DNA of 64,000 nucleotides from Nageia nagi (lineage: Eukaryota > Pinophyta), in assembly GCA_050084985.1 (NCBI GenBank), contig JBITNC010000001.1, positions 102,114,001 through 102,178,000 of the forward strand. The letters are read 5' to 3'. The position numbers were made by a program, and so were the translations under genes. The first letter of the stretch is position 1. Every line of letters begins with the position of its first letter. Below are positions 23,892 through 35,600 of this stretch, piece after piece. The notes under the pieces are model-generated. The model was not told the DNA's origin. It did not search any database and saw nothing but the letters and a program-made list of their open reading frames with translations.

Positions 23892-24255
23892 AGCATAAAT
23901 TTTTATATATATTTGTTTTTTAAATGGAGGAGGAATATATTAAAAATATATTAAAAAGAGGAGATAAATATTTTGCAAATAATATTTAAAATAAATTCAA
24001 GGGATTTTTTTTTTAAAATAAAATATTACTAAAATTATAATAATGGCTATATTATGTTATTAAAAATACTTAAGGGAAAGTAAATATTATTTACAACACC
24101 CTAACCCACACCACTAGGCCCCCACTCCACCTAGTCACTTACAACATTCTCGAGGTCCCCAACTTTGTTTAGCTATCATCCTCATGATTTTTTTCACTTT
24201 TGTTGGCTCCTCCTCCTATAACCCCCCTCACCACCACTCTAGGTCTCACACTTTC
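23892..24255 (+). other. Resumed leader of outer copia
   Basis: AT-rich, then a pyrimidine-rich stretch (24,100-24,250; e.g. CTCCTCCTCCTATAACCCCC) that resembles in composition the leader blocks of the family A elements. It joins protease directly, so gag was lost by deletion. Confidence 0.6.
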
Positions 24256-27180
24256 TCAAATGATTGAATTATTGACTCTGGATGCATGAATCACATATAT
24301 TTTGAAAAGAATAAGTTTGAATTTTTTTTTAAGTATAAAAAGGATGCATTTTTAATAGGTGATAATTTAATCCTTAAAGTACAAGATATTGAGAATGTGT
24401 TATTGCATGGAAAGGTTCTTGAAAATATGCTTTATGTGCCTAAATTCAAGATTAATATTCTTTTTCTAATTCAAGTTGCAAAGAAAGGATACTCATTCAA
24501 GTTCAACTCATAATCTTGGTGCATTAATAAGGGACTTGTTACTTTGATGAAAAGATTAGTAAAAGATGATTTTTACATTATGAAACAAGTGACAATAAAG
24601 ATATGCCTTACTACAAATATTTGGTCTAAGGGAAACCTTTAATACGATCGATTAGGAAAACTTAACCATAAAAAGTATTCAAAACATGAAAAATTAAGAA
24701 TTTATGGAAATTTTTCCTTTGATATTAACTATAATTGGTCTTTGTGAGAAGTGCATCTTAGGAAAGATGAATAGGCAAAAACTTGAGAAAGATAAGAAAA
24801 CAAGGGCTACACAACCTCTTTAGCTTGTGCATTTAGATTTGATGGGTCTATTTCATAATAAGTCTCTTGGAGGAGCATCTTATATCTTGATCTTCATTGA
24901 CTATTTTAGCAAGATGATATTTGGTTATCTACTCAAGCACAAGGATTAAACCTTTAACAAGTTTTAAAGATTTCAAATCCTTAGTTGAAAATTAGAATGA
25001 CTATAAAATCAAGATGTTGAGATCTAACAAGGGGTGAATATGATAATAATGAGTTTAATGACTATTGTGCTAAATACAAGATCAAGAGGCAATTCATGAT
25101 CCCTTACACCCCTCAACAAAATGGTGTTATCGAAAGAAAGAATAGAACTATTTAGTAAATGGCTAGGTACATGTTAGAAAATCTTCTTAATTTCTTATGG
25201 TATGAAGCTAAGAACACTATGATCTACACCCTAAATATGTGCTCTACAAAAGCAATAAAAGAAAAAACCTCGTATGAGGCATGGATGAGAAAGAAACCTA
25301 ACATCTCACATCTTAGGGTTTTTAGTTGTGATGATTATACCTTCAATATGATTGAGAAAAAAAAATACGAATAAGAGATCCAAAAAGTGCATCTTTATGG
25401 GATATGATAGTTAACATATAGGGTATATGATCTAATCTCCTTCCTACAAATCAATATTCATCTTAAGAGATGTAAAGTTCAATGAACTTCCTAGGTAATC
25501 TACTTCTTGTGAGGACATGGTTTATCATGATGAATCTTATGTTGCATCTAACTGGTTGGATGTAAGTGTAGATAAGTCACCTCAAGAGCAAAATTCTTCA
25601 TCATAAAGGATAATGATAAGTATGACCTTAAACAAATCCTTATTTGCCAAAATTGATAGCTAAAATGGGCCCTTATTATTAAAAAAAGCTTCAAAACATA
25701 AATACTTGATGGAAGCCATGAAAGTGGAGTATAAGGCTCTAATGAACAATAAGACTTGGGACTTGGTTTTCTATCCCAATGAATAGAATATGATTGATAA
25801 TAAATAGATTTACAAGATCAAATACAATTTAGTTTTAAAAATTGAAAATACAAGGTAAGATTAGTAGCCAAAGGTTTTGCTCAAAAATACAAAGTTAATT
25901 ATAAGAAAACCTTTGTTCTAGTGGAAAAGATGCCCATAATCAGCTTAATTCATGCTCTTTTAACAACTTAAGAATAGAAAGTTTTTCAACTTAACATCAA
26001 GTGTGCTTTTCTCAATGGTGAATTAGATGTAGACATCTACATAAATCAACCAAAAAGTTTTTTTATGGAAGGTAAAAAATATCTTGTATGTAAGCTAAAG
26101 AAGTCCTTGTATAGACTTAAGCAAGCACCTATATCCTAGTACAAAAAGATTTTAAGATACTTTACAAACATTAGATTCTCTAAGTGCTTCTTTGGTTCAT
26201 ATCTATATGTGTTCAATCAAGGATAAGACTTGGTATTAATTCTTCTTTATGTGGATGATCTTTTGATCATACGAAATAATAATGAAATCATGTAAGAATG
26301 CATATCCAAACTTAAGGTAACATTTGAAATGATTGATCTTGGTCTCTTGCACTACTATTTTGTTATGCAAGTATACCAATATAAGGATGGTACTTACCTT
26401 AGTCAATCTAAGTATATCTTAGACATATTGCAAATGTTTGGAATGGAGGAGTACAAACTTGTTGCAACCCTAATTTCTCCTAGAATCACTTTAACTCTTA
26501 GCTCCAACTCTTAGTTGATAGTTGCTATGTCTTATAGATAATTAATTAATAGTATTATTTATTTTACTATCTCTAAGATATATATTACCATTGAAGTAAA
26601 TCTTATGGTATGATTTACATAAAAATTATATGTTGAACATCTCAATATTGTTAAGCATGTTATGTAAATGAAGGATCTTGCTCTCAAGTATTCCAAGTTG
26701 CTTTCATTTGTTCTCTCAAGGTACTCTAATTATGAATATGGGAGAGATAGTGATGACAAAAAATCAACCTCTTTTTATGTATTTAGCATTGGTTTAGATG
26801 CTATCTATTGAGATTACAAGAAGTAACCTACTATTACTATCTCCACCATAGAAGAAAAATATTGAGCCATTTTAGTCGTGGCCCACGAAGCCATTTGGTT
26901 TAGGTATATTCTAAAAGAAATTGGTATGAGCAAGCATGCCCATCTTAGATTTATTTAGATAATGAATTGGTTATTACTTTAGCAAAGAACCTTATTTTCC
27001 ATTAGAGAATAAAACATGTTAAAATCCAAGCTCATTTTATTAGGAAGAAGGTTATGGATGGTATCCTATAATTTCAATATTATCGAGTAATCCTCAGCTA
27101 TACTAATTTGTTCACCAAGCCCCTCCCTAAATATCAGTTCTACAAGGATAGGGAGTCTATTGAGTTGGTGAAGTTACCCT
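24256..27180 (+). pseudogene. Copia pol (protease to RNase H) of outer element, gag missing
   Basis: It starts at the aspartic protease (IIDSGCMNH near 24,268; the DSG triad is present). The pre-integrase region follows (GLCEKCILGKMNRQ near 24,740-24,780), then integrase (VHLDLMGLF near 24,828; VFSCDDYTFNMIEKKK by 25,370), RT (SLYRLKQAP near 26,106; YVDD codons at 26,248-26,259) and RNase H (EKYWAILVVAHEAIW-like near 26,860; tail FTKPLPKYQF-like near 27,112). Stops and frameshifts are frequent, many of them TAA/TAG at Gln or Trp positions. The YVDD motif is intact but no long ORF remains. Confidence 0.88.
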
Positions 27181-27931
27181 CAACGGGGAGTGAAGGTTGA
27201 ATTCTTATTGAATTCATATATGTGATGACAACTTCATCCTTAAAATATTGAATTCTTATTGAATTCATGTTTATGATGATAACTTCATCCCTTAGAGGAT
27301 TTTTTGTTATTATATAGTGTTTATCTTTTTGTGTATACCTTTGTGGTTAGTTTACTTCATGAACTAGTTGTATTTTTTTAGCATATGATGGATTCTACTA
27401 GCAGTATTTTATTTATCCATATGTGAGGTACCAATATGTGCTTTTTGACACTATTTAGTTATCTATTTGTGAGGAACTTGTATGTGCTTATGCTCTATTT
27501 TTTAATATTCATCAACACATTTTTTTATACAATAGGTGACTATGAGTATTGATTTGGCATCTTTGTGATGACTTATAGTGCACCACTAATAAATTTATGG
27601 AAGATATTAACTAATTCATTTATCTTATAAATGTTTATGTGATGCATCTAATTGATCTTTACGAATTATGTATAGCTTGCAAGTTTCTTCTTGAAAGTGT
27701 AGGTTACCTGCATCGGGTGGGTAGGTTCATGAAGGCTTATCATGTAAATTTTTTGTTGAATGATTGTATTGTAAACCATTTTGTCAAATAGTAAAGTAGT
27801 GAGCCTCAATCTAAGATCTTACTTATTTCTCAAAGATGTAAATGTTCTTATTTTTTATTGTATCTCTATGGAGTAGAACTCTCTGTTTCTTTTCTCCTCT
27901 TCGCTCTACCATGATATTGCATTAAGAGGAG
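27181..27931 (+). other. 3' non-coding region and PPT of outer copia
   Basis: Starts with CAACGGGGAGTGAAGG after pol. Contains two TTCTTATTGAATTCAT units about 55 bp apart (near 27,212 and 27,253), TTATCTATTTGTGAGG, and one GATGACTTATAGTGCACCA. Ends with the purine tract ATTAAGAGGAG at 27,921-27,931. Confidence 0.75.
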
Positions 27932-28495
27932 TGTTAGAATATATAATGTATTATTGTAAGGTCTCTTCATGTAATTAACTTAATACTTAAGGGTATCTTT
28001 AGGTACCTTAAGTATTTGGTGAATATGATAATGTATATTCACTAATACTTAAAAGTATCCTTAGATACCTTTTAAGTATTTGTGAATAAGATAATGTAAC
28101 TTATCTAACACTCCATCTCATGAGCATACTCCTTGGGTAAAAAGGTGGTTCATATCATGACATTGTACAATGGTTAAAAAGGTGATCCAAAGGAAGATTT
28201 TAGCTTATAAATAGAGGGCCCTCTCCTTGAGATTACTCTTTCAAGTTGTAGCAAAGCTATGCTCTTGTCTAGTTTGTAGAGGAAATGAGAAAATGAGTTG
28301 TAAGAGAGTGCTCTGTCAGAATAAGATCTTAGATTAGTAGATGTGTACTCCCATGGTTGGAGGAATCACTTTATATTAGTGTCATCTTATGTGAATGCTA
28401 CTTTGAATTTGTGTTCTTAATGCTTAAGAAATTATAGATAACTTTCAAGTGATCTTGGTAAATTAAGGATTTTTTCATTGAGGCTTATTCCTTCA
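27932..28495 (+). repeat. 3' LTR of outer family B copia
   Basis: 564 bp from TGTTAGAATATATAATG to TTCCTTCA. TATA box TATAAATAGAGGG near 28,205. The first G of TGTTGG is A here. Followed by TACTT, the right target duplication. Confidence 0.9.
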
Positions 28496-31400
28496 TACTT
28501 GATATGGCATTTGCAACATTATTCCCAAATGGGAATTGTGATTGGATACAACCAATAAAAAATCTATCTTCATGAATTTGTAAAATATTTATTTTGATAT
28601 AAAGATCATAATTTTCAAAAGCATACAAGATTTAGATATTTCATAATGAACATGATAATTAAATATTATACCTAGAATTTTTTAGTAGTTTTTGTGAAGA
28701 AGACCTTTCAAGATTTTCCCACTATAATCAATGAATTTTAAGAACACATGCATAACATTACCCAATCACATCTAGGATATCATTTAATATATTTTAGCTC
28801 TACACTATGAGGTACAAGATCTTATTGGACAAAGTGTCATCCTAAATTAAGTGATTTATTACATCAAATTAGATCTCTAACTATTTTCTTCACTTTAAGT
28901 GTACCTGATATGTATTGGCTTGACCTTCACTTATTGATGCCAAGAACAAAGGTAACATATTCAAGGGAAGCACAAAAACAGTGATGAAAAAATATTATTG
29001 ATCATCCACATACTATAATTAATTACATGCATCTATGAAATACACTTTTTGTAATGAGATATTGCAATAACGAATGCAAGTAAAATAATTTTGGTGTAGA
29101 TATAAATGACAATATAGAAGATCTCCACATTTGCATGAATTCCTATGGATAGAGGGTGCTCCAAAAATGGATAATTTAGATTGAACAAGTGAAGAATATG
29201 TTAAAAATGCATAGACATATTTTAATAATATTGAACATGTATGGAATCCTCGAGGAGATCCGCATCAACGAAATTTACAAGTATACATAAATTACCAATT
29301 TATTTAATTTCATTTTGTAAATACAATATACAAAATAAATCATTGATCACTATATATATTTTTCATATTTTTAAAAATGTTAATCAACACCCATATTTGA
29401 GGATTACAAGTTAACTTAATCAAGTAAAATCAAATCTTAATTATGAAGAGATTCTCAATTGTGGAGAATGTCACATTGTATCTAGAGAAGGTGCATGCTT
29501 ATGCAAAAAAAGAAGAAAGATGGTTTGTAGGTAAGCACTTATAATTACTTTGATATAAAATTCATTATGTCAAATCTTATTTTCCTTTTATAGGTATAAT
29601 GCAATATGAAATTTATCTTTAGATGGATTCAAGTTATACAAAGATTTTAAAAAAAGAAGATAAAAACAATGAACCAACAAGAAATGATGAACGAGTCAAT
29701 ACATATAAATGGTATATATTACAGTTATGGAGAGAAAATGTAGACTCATAACATATTATATAAAAGAATATTATTATCAATTATACTGCCAAATATGTTG
29801 TTAAGGCTGAAAAAAGTTCTGAAACCTATCAACAAATGTTGATGCAAAAATCAAATTTAGAAATAATGATGATTAAGCAAGAAGAGCATATATATGCCTT
29901 TTAATAGAAAAAAATATTGAGAGAGATATAGGAGAGTAAAAAACATGTTATATATTATTGGAGCTTTTGTTGGTTGAATGTAGTAGTATTTTTTATTTCT
30001 CTAAATGTTGGATAAAAAGTTTTCAAGGAGGTGGAAAAAAGTGATGAAGAAGAAATAAAAAGAAATGGTAAATATTTAGTTGATGGATATATTTAATGAC
30101 CATGTACAATGGAAATTATGAGGGTATGGCTATGATTTAACAACATTTCCAAAAAATAATTGGAAAAATTTATCGAATTTTGTTGATCAAAGTTATTACT
30201 TTATAAACCATTTAGAAATATAAAAAGATATATCATGGTTGATGATAGAACAATCATATAAAATTAGAAGATATTCAACTACATTCCTTGGCACATTGAG
30301 AGAATGAATAATCTTAAAAATACAAAACAAGAACATCATAGTGATCAGAAGATGATGATGAACAAATAGTTCAATATAACATAATAAAAAATGATTAGGA
30401 AATTATAACCCAATTACATCATGGAAATCATTTTATAGTGATAGAAATAGATATGCTTAGTATAAGGGATGTTGATAGACAAGTAGAATAGAATAATGAA
30501 TATAAAGGATAAGAATACATAAATAAAATAATAAATTAGATAACTAGAATGAAACATAATGATACTTTTATTGATGATGATGCCCCTTCAAATTACTTGT
30601 TTGAGAGCCTTAGCACGAAACAATAACAAGTATATGATATAATAATGATACATTATAATCAAGATCAAAATGTAGACCCTTGCATATGATAATTCAAGGA
30701 ACAACAAGAAAAAAAAAATCCAATCTAATTGGAACACTTCGTCAAGCATTTCATTACCTACCATATATAGAACATTCTACTCTTTTTTACTTGCACCTAC
30801 CAAAGTTGCTGTATTAAACATTGGTGATACTACAATCCATGGAGACATTTGAATTCCTATTACAAACTTTGATAAATTAAAGGGAGCAAGATTAAACACT
30901 TTCCAAGGAGATATAAAACATGTCAAATATATACTCATTGATTAAATAAGCTTCATAGGGAATAAAATGTTGGAACACATAGATTATTGCCTTCGTGAAG
31001 GTTTTCCAAAAAAATGAAATATATACTTTGGAGGAAGGTTAATCATTTTAGTAGGTGGTTTAGGATAGTTACTACTTATTATGTATAAACCAATATATCT
31101 CATTGATAAATATGCAGTATTAGTATAGGAAAAGTTTACAACTGTTATAACATTAGATAGGTTATTTTGACAAGAAGAAGAGAGTGAAGATCAAGAAATG
31201 TTTTATTAAATTCTAATAAATATAAGAGATGCAAATCCAACTAAAGATGATTGAATTTTTTTGATGATTAGAACAAATTTGAATCTATATCCAGCTACAA
31301 TGGATGAATTTGATCATAATATTCATCTATATGCAATTAATCAAAATGTGCATAATCATAACAAGTATGGGTTTATTTTTAACACATCCAATATTTTGAA

Positions 31401-31979
31401 TAAAGTACTTACCAAATTTTAAAATAACATTAATCTATTTCTAACTAATTAAATGTGCATGATCATAATAGGTTACGATTATTCAACTTAAATTTTCTAG
31501 TAGCACGTAGTATTGCAAAAAAATTAGGGATCACGAAACAAGGAGGGGGTGAGAGTGAAGAACTTGAAATTGAGTTATTAATTGTAAAGAATCCTAGAGT
31601 CATGATATCATCCAACTTATGGATAGAAGCTGGATTTATTAACGATGTAGTAGGATATGTTTGAAAAATTATATACAGACCAGGGAAGTCTCCACCTAAT
31701 CTACCAACATATGTTATGGTAGAATTTGATTATTTAACAAGATGGCCATTTGAAGATAGAGTTGTTCCAATTATACCAATAGAAAGGGGTCGAACACATC
31801 ATATTCCATTACCATTGGCTTGGAGCTTGATAATACTTAAATCACAAGGCTTGACACTTAATAGAGCAACAATAGATATTGAAGAAAGGAAAAGACAAGG
31901 TCTAACGTTTGTTGTTATCTCTCATGTCAAAGCGTTAGATGAACTTAGAAGTTTGGCACCATTTCCATATGATTGCTAA
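28496..31979 (+). pseudogene. Helitron Rep/PIF1-like helicase relic
   Basis: Fragments in changing frames follow the order of a plant Helitron RepHel protein. They are MAFATLFPNGNCDW at 28,504, FFTLSVPDMYWLDLHLLMP near 28,890-28,950, the HUH-type segment SPHLHEFLWIEGAP near 29,130 (family: SPHxHGFLW), HVWNPRGDPHQRN near 29,237, and NDERVNTYKWYILQLW near 29,680. The helicase follows: a degraded Walker A (IQGTTRKKK near 30,690; family GTAGTGKS), KHVKYILID near 30,918 with a stop at the Walker B Glu, GGRLIILVGGLG near 31,034, then ORFs 31,455-31,664 and 31,716-31,979 (NPRVMISSNLW, LILKSQGLTLNRATIDI-like, GLTFVVISHVKALDEL). Rolling-circle transposition needs Rep nuclease and helicase, and both are inactive here. 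The 5' part is cut off by the copia element at 28,495. Confidence 0.87.
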
Positions 31980-32652
31980 CTCAACTCTTTGGAATAGCCA
32001 AAATTCAACATTGCTTTAATTGTTTTTTCTTTTGAATGAATTTTACTCAATAATATTATCAATCACTCCTTATGTTTGAGACATATTCATTTGTTAGACA
32101 TTAGTTTTAAATGAATTTTAGTAATGTATCTGGGAACAATGATGCAAAATTGTTAGTTGAATGTAGTAGAATGTTGCAAATATTCATGGACAAATTTATT
32201 TTTAATTCATGTGATGTTTTGAATATTTAAAATATTATAGATGAATTTATCTTTAATTCAAACAATGTGTTGAATATTGGGAATGGATTCCAATGATATT
32301 GAATCTTTTGATGGATTTTTATGTATCTCTTAGTATTACAATTTAATAATCACACGACTATAGATACCATTAACTTTGATATACCCCTTATATGTAAAAG
32401 ATGCCAAGAGATATCATTCCTAAATTACCCAAATTATATTACTTCTTGAATTTTCACGTTATGTATTAACAATATAAAAGTAAAAGTAAATTATATTATA
32501 AGAATAAAAGACGAAACACATATCACATAACCGATTAAATACACATAGTTTAATATAATTATATATTTGAGGTCCAACTATATTAAAAGCCAATGAAGAG
32601 GTGAGAGATGTAAAAACGTTATTGAAAAATATTAATTGCCTGATCAATATCT
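31980..32652. other. Intergenic DNA downstream of the Helitron relic and the GMC gene
   Basis: AT-rich, no gene recognised. A Helitron 3' end (hairpin followed by CTRR) could lie here but I could not identify one convincingly. Confidence 0.5.
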
Positions 32653-32658
32653 TTTATT
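32653..32658 (-). terminator. Poly(A) signal AATAAA of the GMC gene
   Basis: Minus-strand AATAAA about 113 bp after the TGA stop at 32,771, in an otherwise moderately GC-rich 3' UTR. Confidence 0.6.
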
Positions 32659-32770
32659 GATGATACTTGTCACATGAAAACGACTAAACGGTCCCAAAGG
32701 AACTCCGTCACTGTGTCAACAATGAATGAAGACGAAATGTCACGTCTCGTCATTGAAGGCAATACCAAAC

Positions 32771-35286
32771 TCAGTTGTCGAATACGTCCTCTGCTGAACG
32801 CAATCTTTCTCTGAGAATTCTCACGCCCATATATCTGCGATAAAAACAGCATTTTCAGTCGGACGGAATGAATAAAAATGAATAGCATATAGTAAACAAC
32901 TTAGGTGAAACAACAAGAGCAATTATGTACCTGCCAAGCATCATAAGAGTGGCCTGAGGGTTCGTTCCAGGAGAGAAACGAAATGTAGACCCATCAATAA
33001 CCCTCAAATTCTCAGTCCCTAAAACTTTGTACTCTCCATCAACTACACTTCCCACCTGGCATCCCCCATGGTAGTGCCACATCGTACTCACTGTATCCTT
33101 GCAGAAATGCTCAAATGCTGCATTATCGTCTGGGTTGCTTGGGAACAAAGTTACTGGATTTGGAGAGCTTATATTCATAAGCTGCAACATTGTTATGTTT
33201 GGATAAGTGAATTTTTTAATAGACTTGGAGCTTATCAGCCTTTGGATAGTTCTTAATCCTCGTACACACCTCTGCAGATCCAAAGGGTGCTGGAAATAAT
33301 TGAACTTTACAACCGGATTGTCATCAGCATTGGTGGTGTTCAATCTAAGATACCCTTTAGAAAACGGACCCGCTACCTTTCCTAAAATAACTCCCCCCGT
33401 GTCTGCTACAATCTGTTTGGGGTAGGCAACAAAGAAATATCCCTCAGAATATATTCACTTTTCTTCTTAAATGAAGAATTCTTGAATTGTCTATGCGTAC
33501 CTTAGTGGATAATTGATATCCACTGGATGCCTCTATATAGCTTCCGAACTTGGTTATCCCCACTGCTTGGATGAGAGAGAACTTGACAGAAGTTAGAGTG
33601 GGAACCATGATGGCATTCATGGGATTATCGGCCATTTCTTTCCCCACTGCAGGCTGATTTATCACCATTTTGATACCCAGGGACTTCAAGTCCTCTGCTG
33701 GACCGATTCCAGTGAGCATAAGCAGCTGCGGGCTTCCTAAGGCACCCGCGGCTATTATCACCTGGCCTTTCTTATCCTTCAGATAAGCCCGGTGCTCCAC
33801 ACCGTCTGCATCAGTGAAAACTACTCCGTAGGCTTTTGGCCTCGTTCCTTCTGTAAACACAATATAAAGTAAGCAATTTAAGTAAGAACCCATGGACGCT
33901 GGAGTGTAAACGGTTTATGTTACCTACATATAAGTACAGAGTAAAAAATTTCTTAAACATATCGAAGAATATTGCAAAGTTAAGCCATTTTTGTTGCAAA
34001 CCATCAACAACTTTGGATTTTGTCCCTGCAATAGTCATATATATATAGAGAGAGGATGAGATTATCCTTTAATTAAATTTGTGTATATATTTTGGACGTA
34101 TATTATATATATATATATATATATATAACTTAAAAATAATATATACTTAAAACAAAGATATATAAAATTTAGGGGAAGAATATCCTTCCCTATCCCTATC
34201 TATGTTGGAACTCGTATATTCAAGAAGAACAATAATCAATAGAGACCTATAAAATTTAGGATATTGTTGCTATAGAGGCCACATACGAAATGCAGTTTTT
34301 GTTGGAACCTATAAAACCCATATATCACCCAATCTCTTGTCAGTAAGCAAGCCCTCTACCATGATATCATGTTAGAAGCAAATACAAGCTACAATTGAAA
34401 CTGTTCTCCAACGTAATCGTAAATATAAGCAAGAAAGCGTAGGTAGTAGGCGAATACCCTCATGAGTAAAGAGAAGACGTTGCGCCGTTGCACGCAACAA
34501 AACTGTGAGGCTTCTGGGATTCGCATATTGAAGAATATCAGCCGCTGTAAAACGTTCACCAGAGGGATTAAAAATACTTCCACCCATTTTAGTTCCAGGG
34601 AGGTGTTCATAAGTAAATCCATTGAACGGAGACACGCCTGCTTCTACTAGACTCTCCGCGATCGCAGACTGCCAATCGTTAGGTGGCGGTCTATGGACGA
34701 TCATATTTTCGATCCAAGAATATGATTGTTCGACCAGGTCGGGTTCCAATCCCATGGCTCGAATCTCATGCGAACTTGCACGAGTGTAAAACCCGGCGTT
34801 TAGGCAGGTTCCTCCTCCCAAAACTCTTGCTCTCGCGTTGATAACACCATCCTCGGATATAAACTCCTGTGTGGGTGACAGGGGCGAATCCACGTCAAGT
34901 AAATTACGATAAAAATTTTCAATTCTCGAAATGTTGGGATTCCCATACGGAGATCCGCCTCTTTCAAGGAGGAGGACCGTGGCGTTGTGGGAAAGCGTGG
35001 CTGCGAGAGGACATCCTGCAGTTCCTCCACCTACGATTATATAATCATGGTGTGATTCCCACGTCCAATTCTTCCTTGCTTCTCTCACAAACGAGTGCTT
35101 TACATGTTCTTCTCCTGCAAAACATATCCAAAACCAAAATGGGTTCCCGAAATATATGAGAAAATGGTAGTTTCGACAATGAAAAGATAGTTTCTATCAA
35201 TGCACACCTTTTAGAGAGGTAGACATACAGGCCACAATTAAAGTAAGAAGTATGAACATCATGCTTTCTCTGAAGGCCATTGCCAT
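32771..35286 (-). CDS. GMC oxidoreductase, HOTHEAD/mandelonitrile-lyase-like, five exons
   Basis: An FAD flavoenzyme of the glucose-methanol-choline family, likely secreted. Exons (minus): 35,208-35,286; 34,458-35,114; 33,501-33,850; 32,931-33,412; 32,771-32,834. All introns are GT-AG and phases agree, giving 543 residues and a TGA stop. Residues 1-26 form a hydrophobic signal peptide (MAMAFRESMMFILLTLIVAC). IIVGGGTAG (52-60) binds FAD, with Glu77 in LLLERGG as the ribose contact. ARVLGGGTCLNAGF (122-135) and GALGSPQLLMLTGIGP (281-296) are the two GMC signatures. WHYHGGC (474-480) and GTNPQAT (511-517) carry the active-site His and Asn. The C-terminus GRYMGVRILRERL is family-typical. Relatives act as omega-hydroxy fatty acid dehydrogenase (HOTHEAD) or cyanohydrin lyase; which applies is unclear. 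The variable loop around residues 355-370 is short compared with HOTHEAD. A second in-frame ATG (35,280) could also start. Confidence 0.92.
33851..34457 (-). other. Intron 2 of the GMC gene with a TA microsatellite
   Basis: 607 bp with GTATTC donor and TGTTTACAG acceptor, phase 1. The other introns are 88-96 bp. It contains a (TA)n run at about 34,103-34,128 and AT-rich filler. ORFs crossing it are artefacts of reading through the intron. Confidence 0.85.
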
Positions 35287-35600
35287 GTCCCAATTTTTAC
35301 ATACATGAATTGCTATTTCTTGTAAGAGAGAGGCCGAACACAGCTAAATTTATTCGAACGGTAGAGCTGGGTATTGGCGTCACCATATATTACTATCTTT
35401 ATGAATCACCCACTTATCTTTAGAGCTTACCGGAGGCATTTACCATCTCTATGGTGTAGCTGAAGCATTTAATCCAAAACTTAATTCTCTGATTTCAGTG
35501 AATCCAGACCACTCAGTGTTGGCCAGTGACTGAGCACAGACAGAATAACCGTCTTCTGAGTTGTAATAAAATTAAAAAATATTAGATATTCTACTGAATG
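35287..35600 (-). promoter_or_regulatory. 5' flank of the GMC gene, tentative TATA box
   Basis: On the minus strand TAATATATGG (about 35,383-35,392) lies about 100 bp before the ATG, a plausible position for a TATA box with a 5' UTR. A GCCAATACCC motif lies at about 35,370-35,379, between it and the ATG. No experimental start site can be inferred from sequence alone. Confidence 0.35.

Larger units (their letters stand above)
14458..28495 (+). mobile_element. Family B Ty1/copia element, + strand, interrupted by a nested copia
   Basis: A 5' LTR (14,458-15,001) with primer site on one side and a polypurine tract plus 3' LTR (27,932-28,495) on the other frame one element. After removing the nested insertion (15,555-23,886 plus one 5-bp duplication) it is about 5.7 kb. 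Its pol reads in the same direction at 24,262-27,180. Gag is absent: the leader passes directly into protease near 24,260. The flanks TATTT/TACTT support a single insertion event. It is dead by many stops and frameshifts. Confidence 0.88.

Noticed and set aside
33811-34038. 75-codon minus ORF in intron 2
   Set aside because: It crosses the acceptor of intron 2 and has no GMC similarity; the spliced model accounts for the region.
34869-35159. 96-codon + strand ORF over exon 2 of the GMC gene
   Set aside because: It is the antisense shadow of the conserved exon and shows no family motifs.
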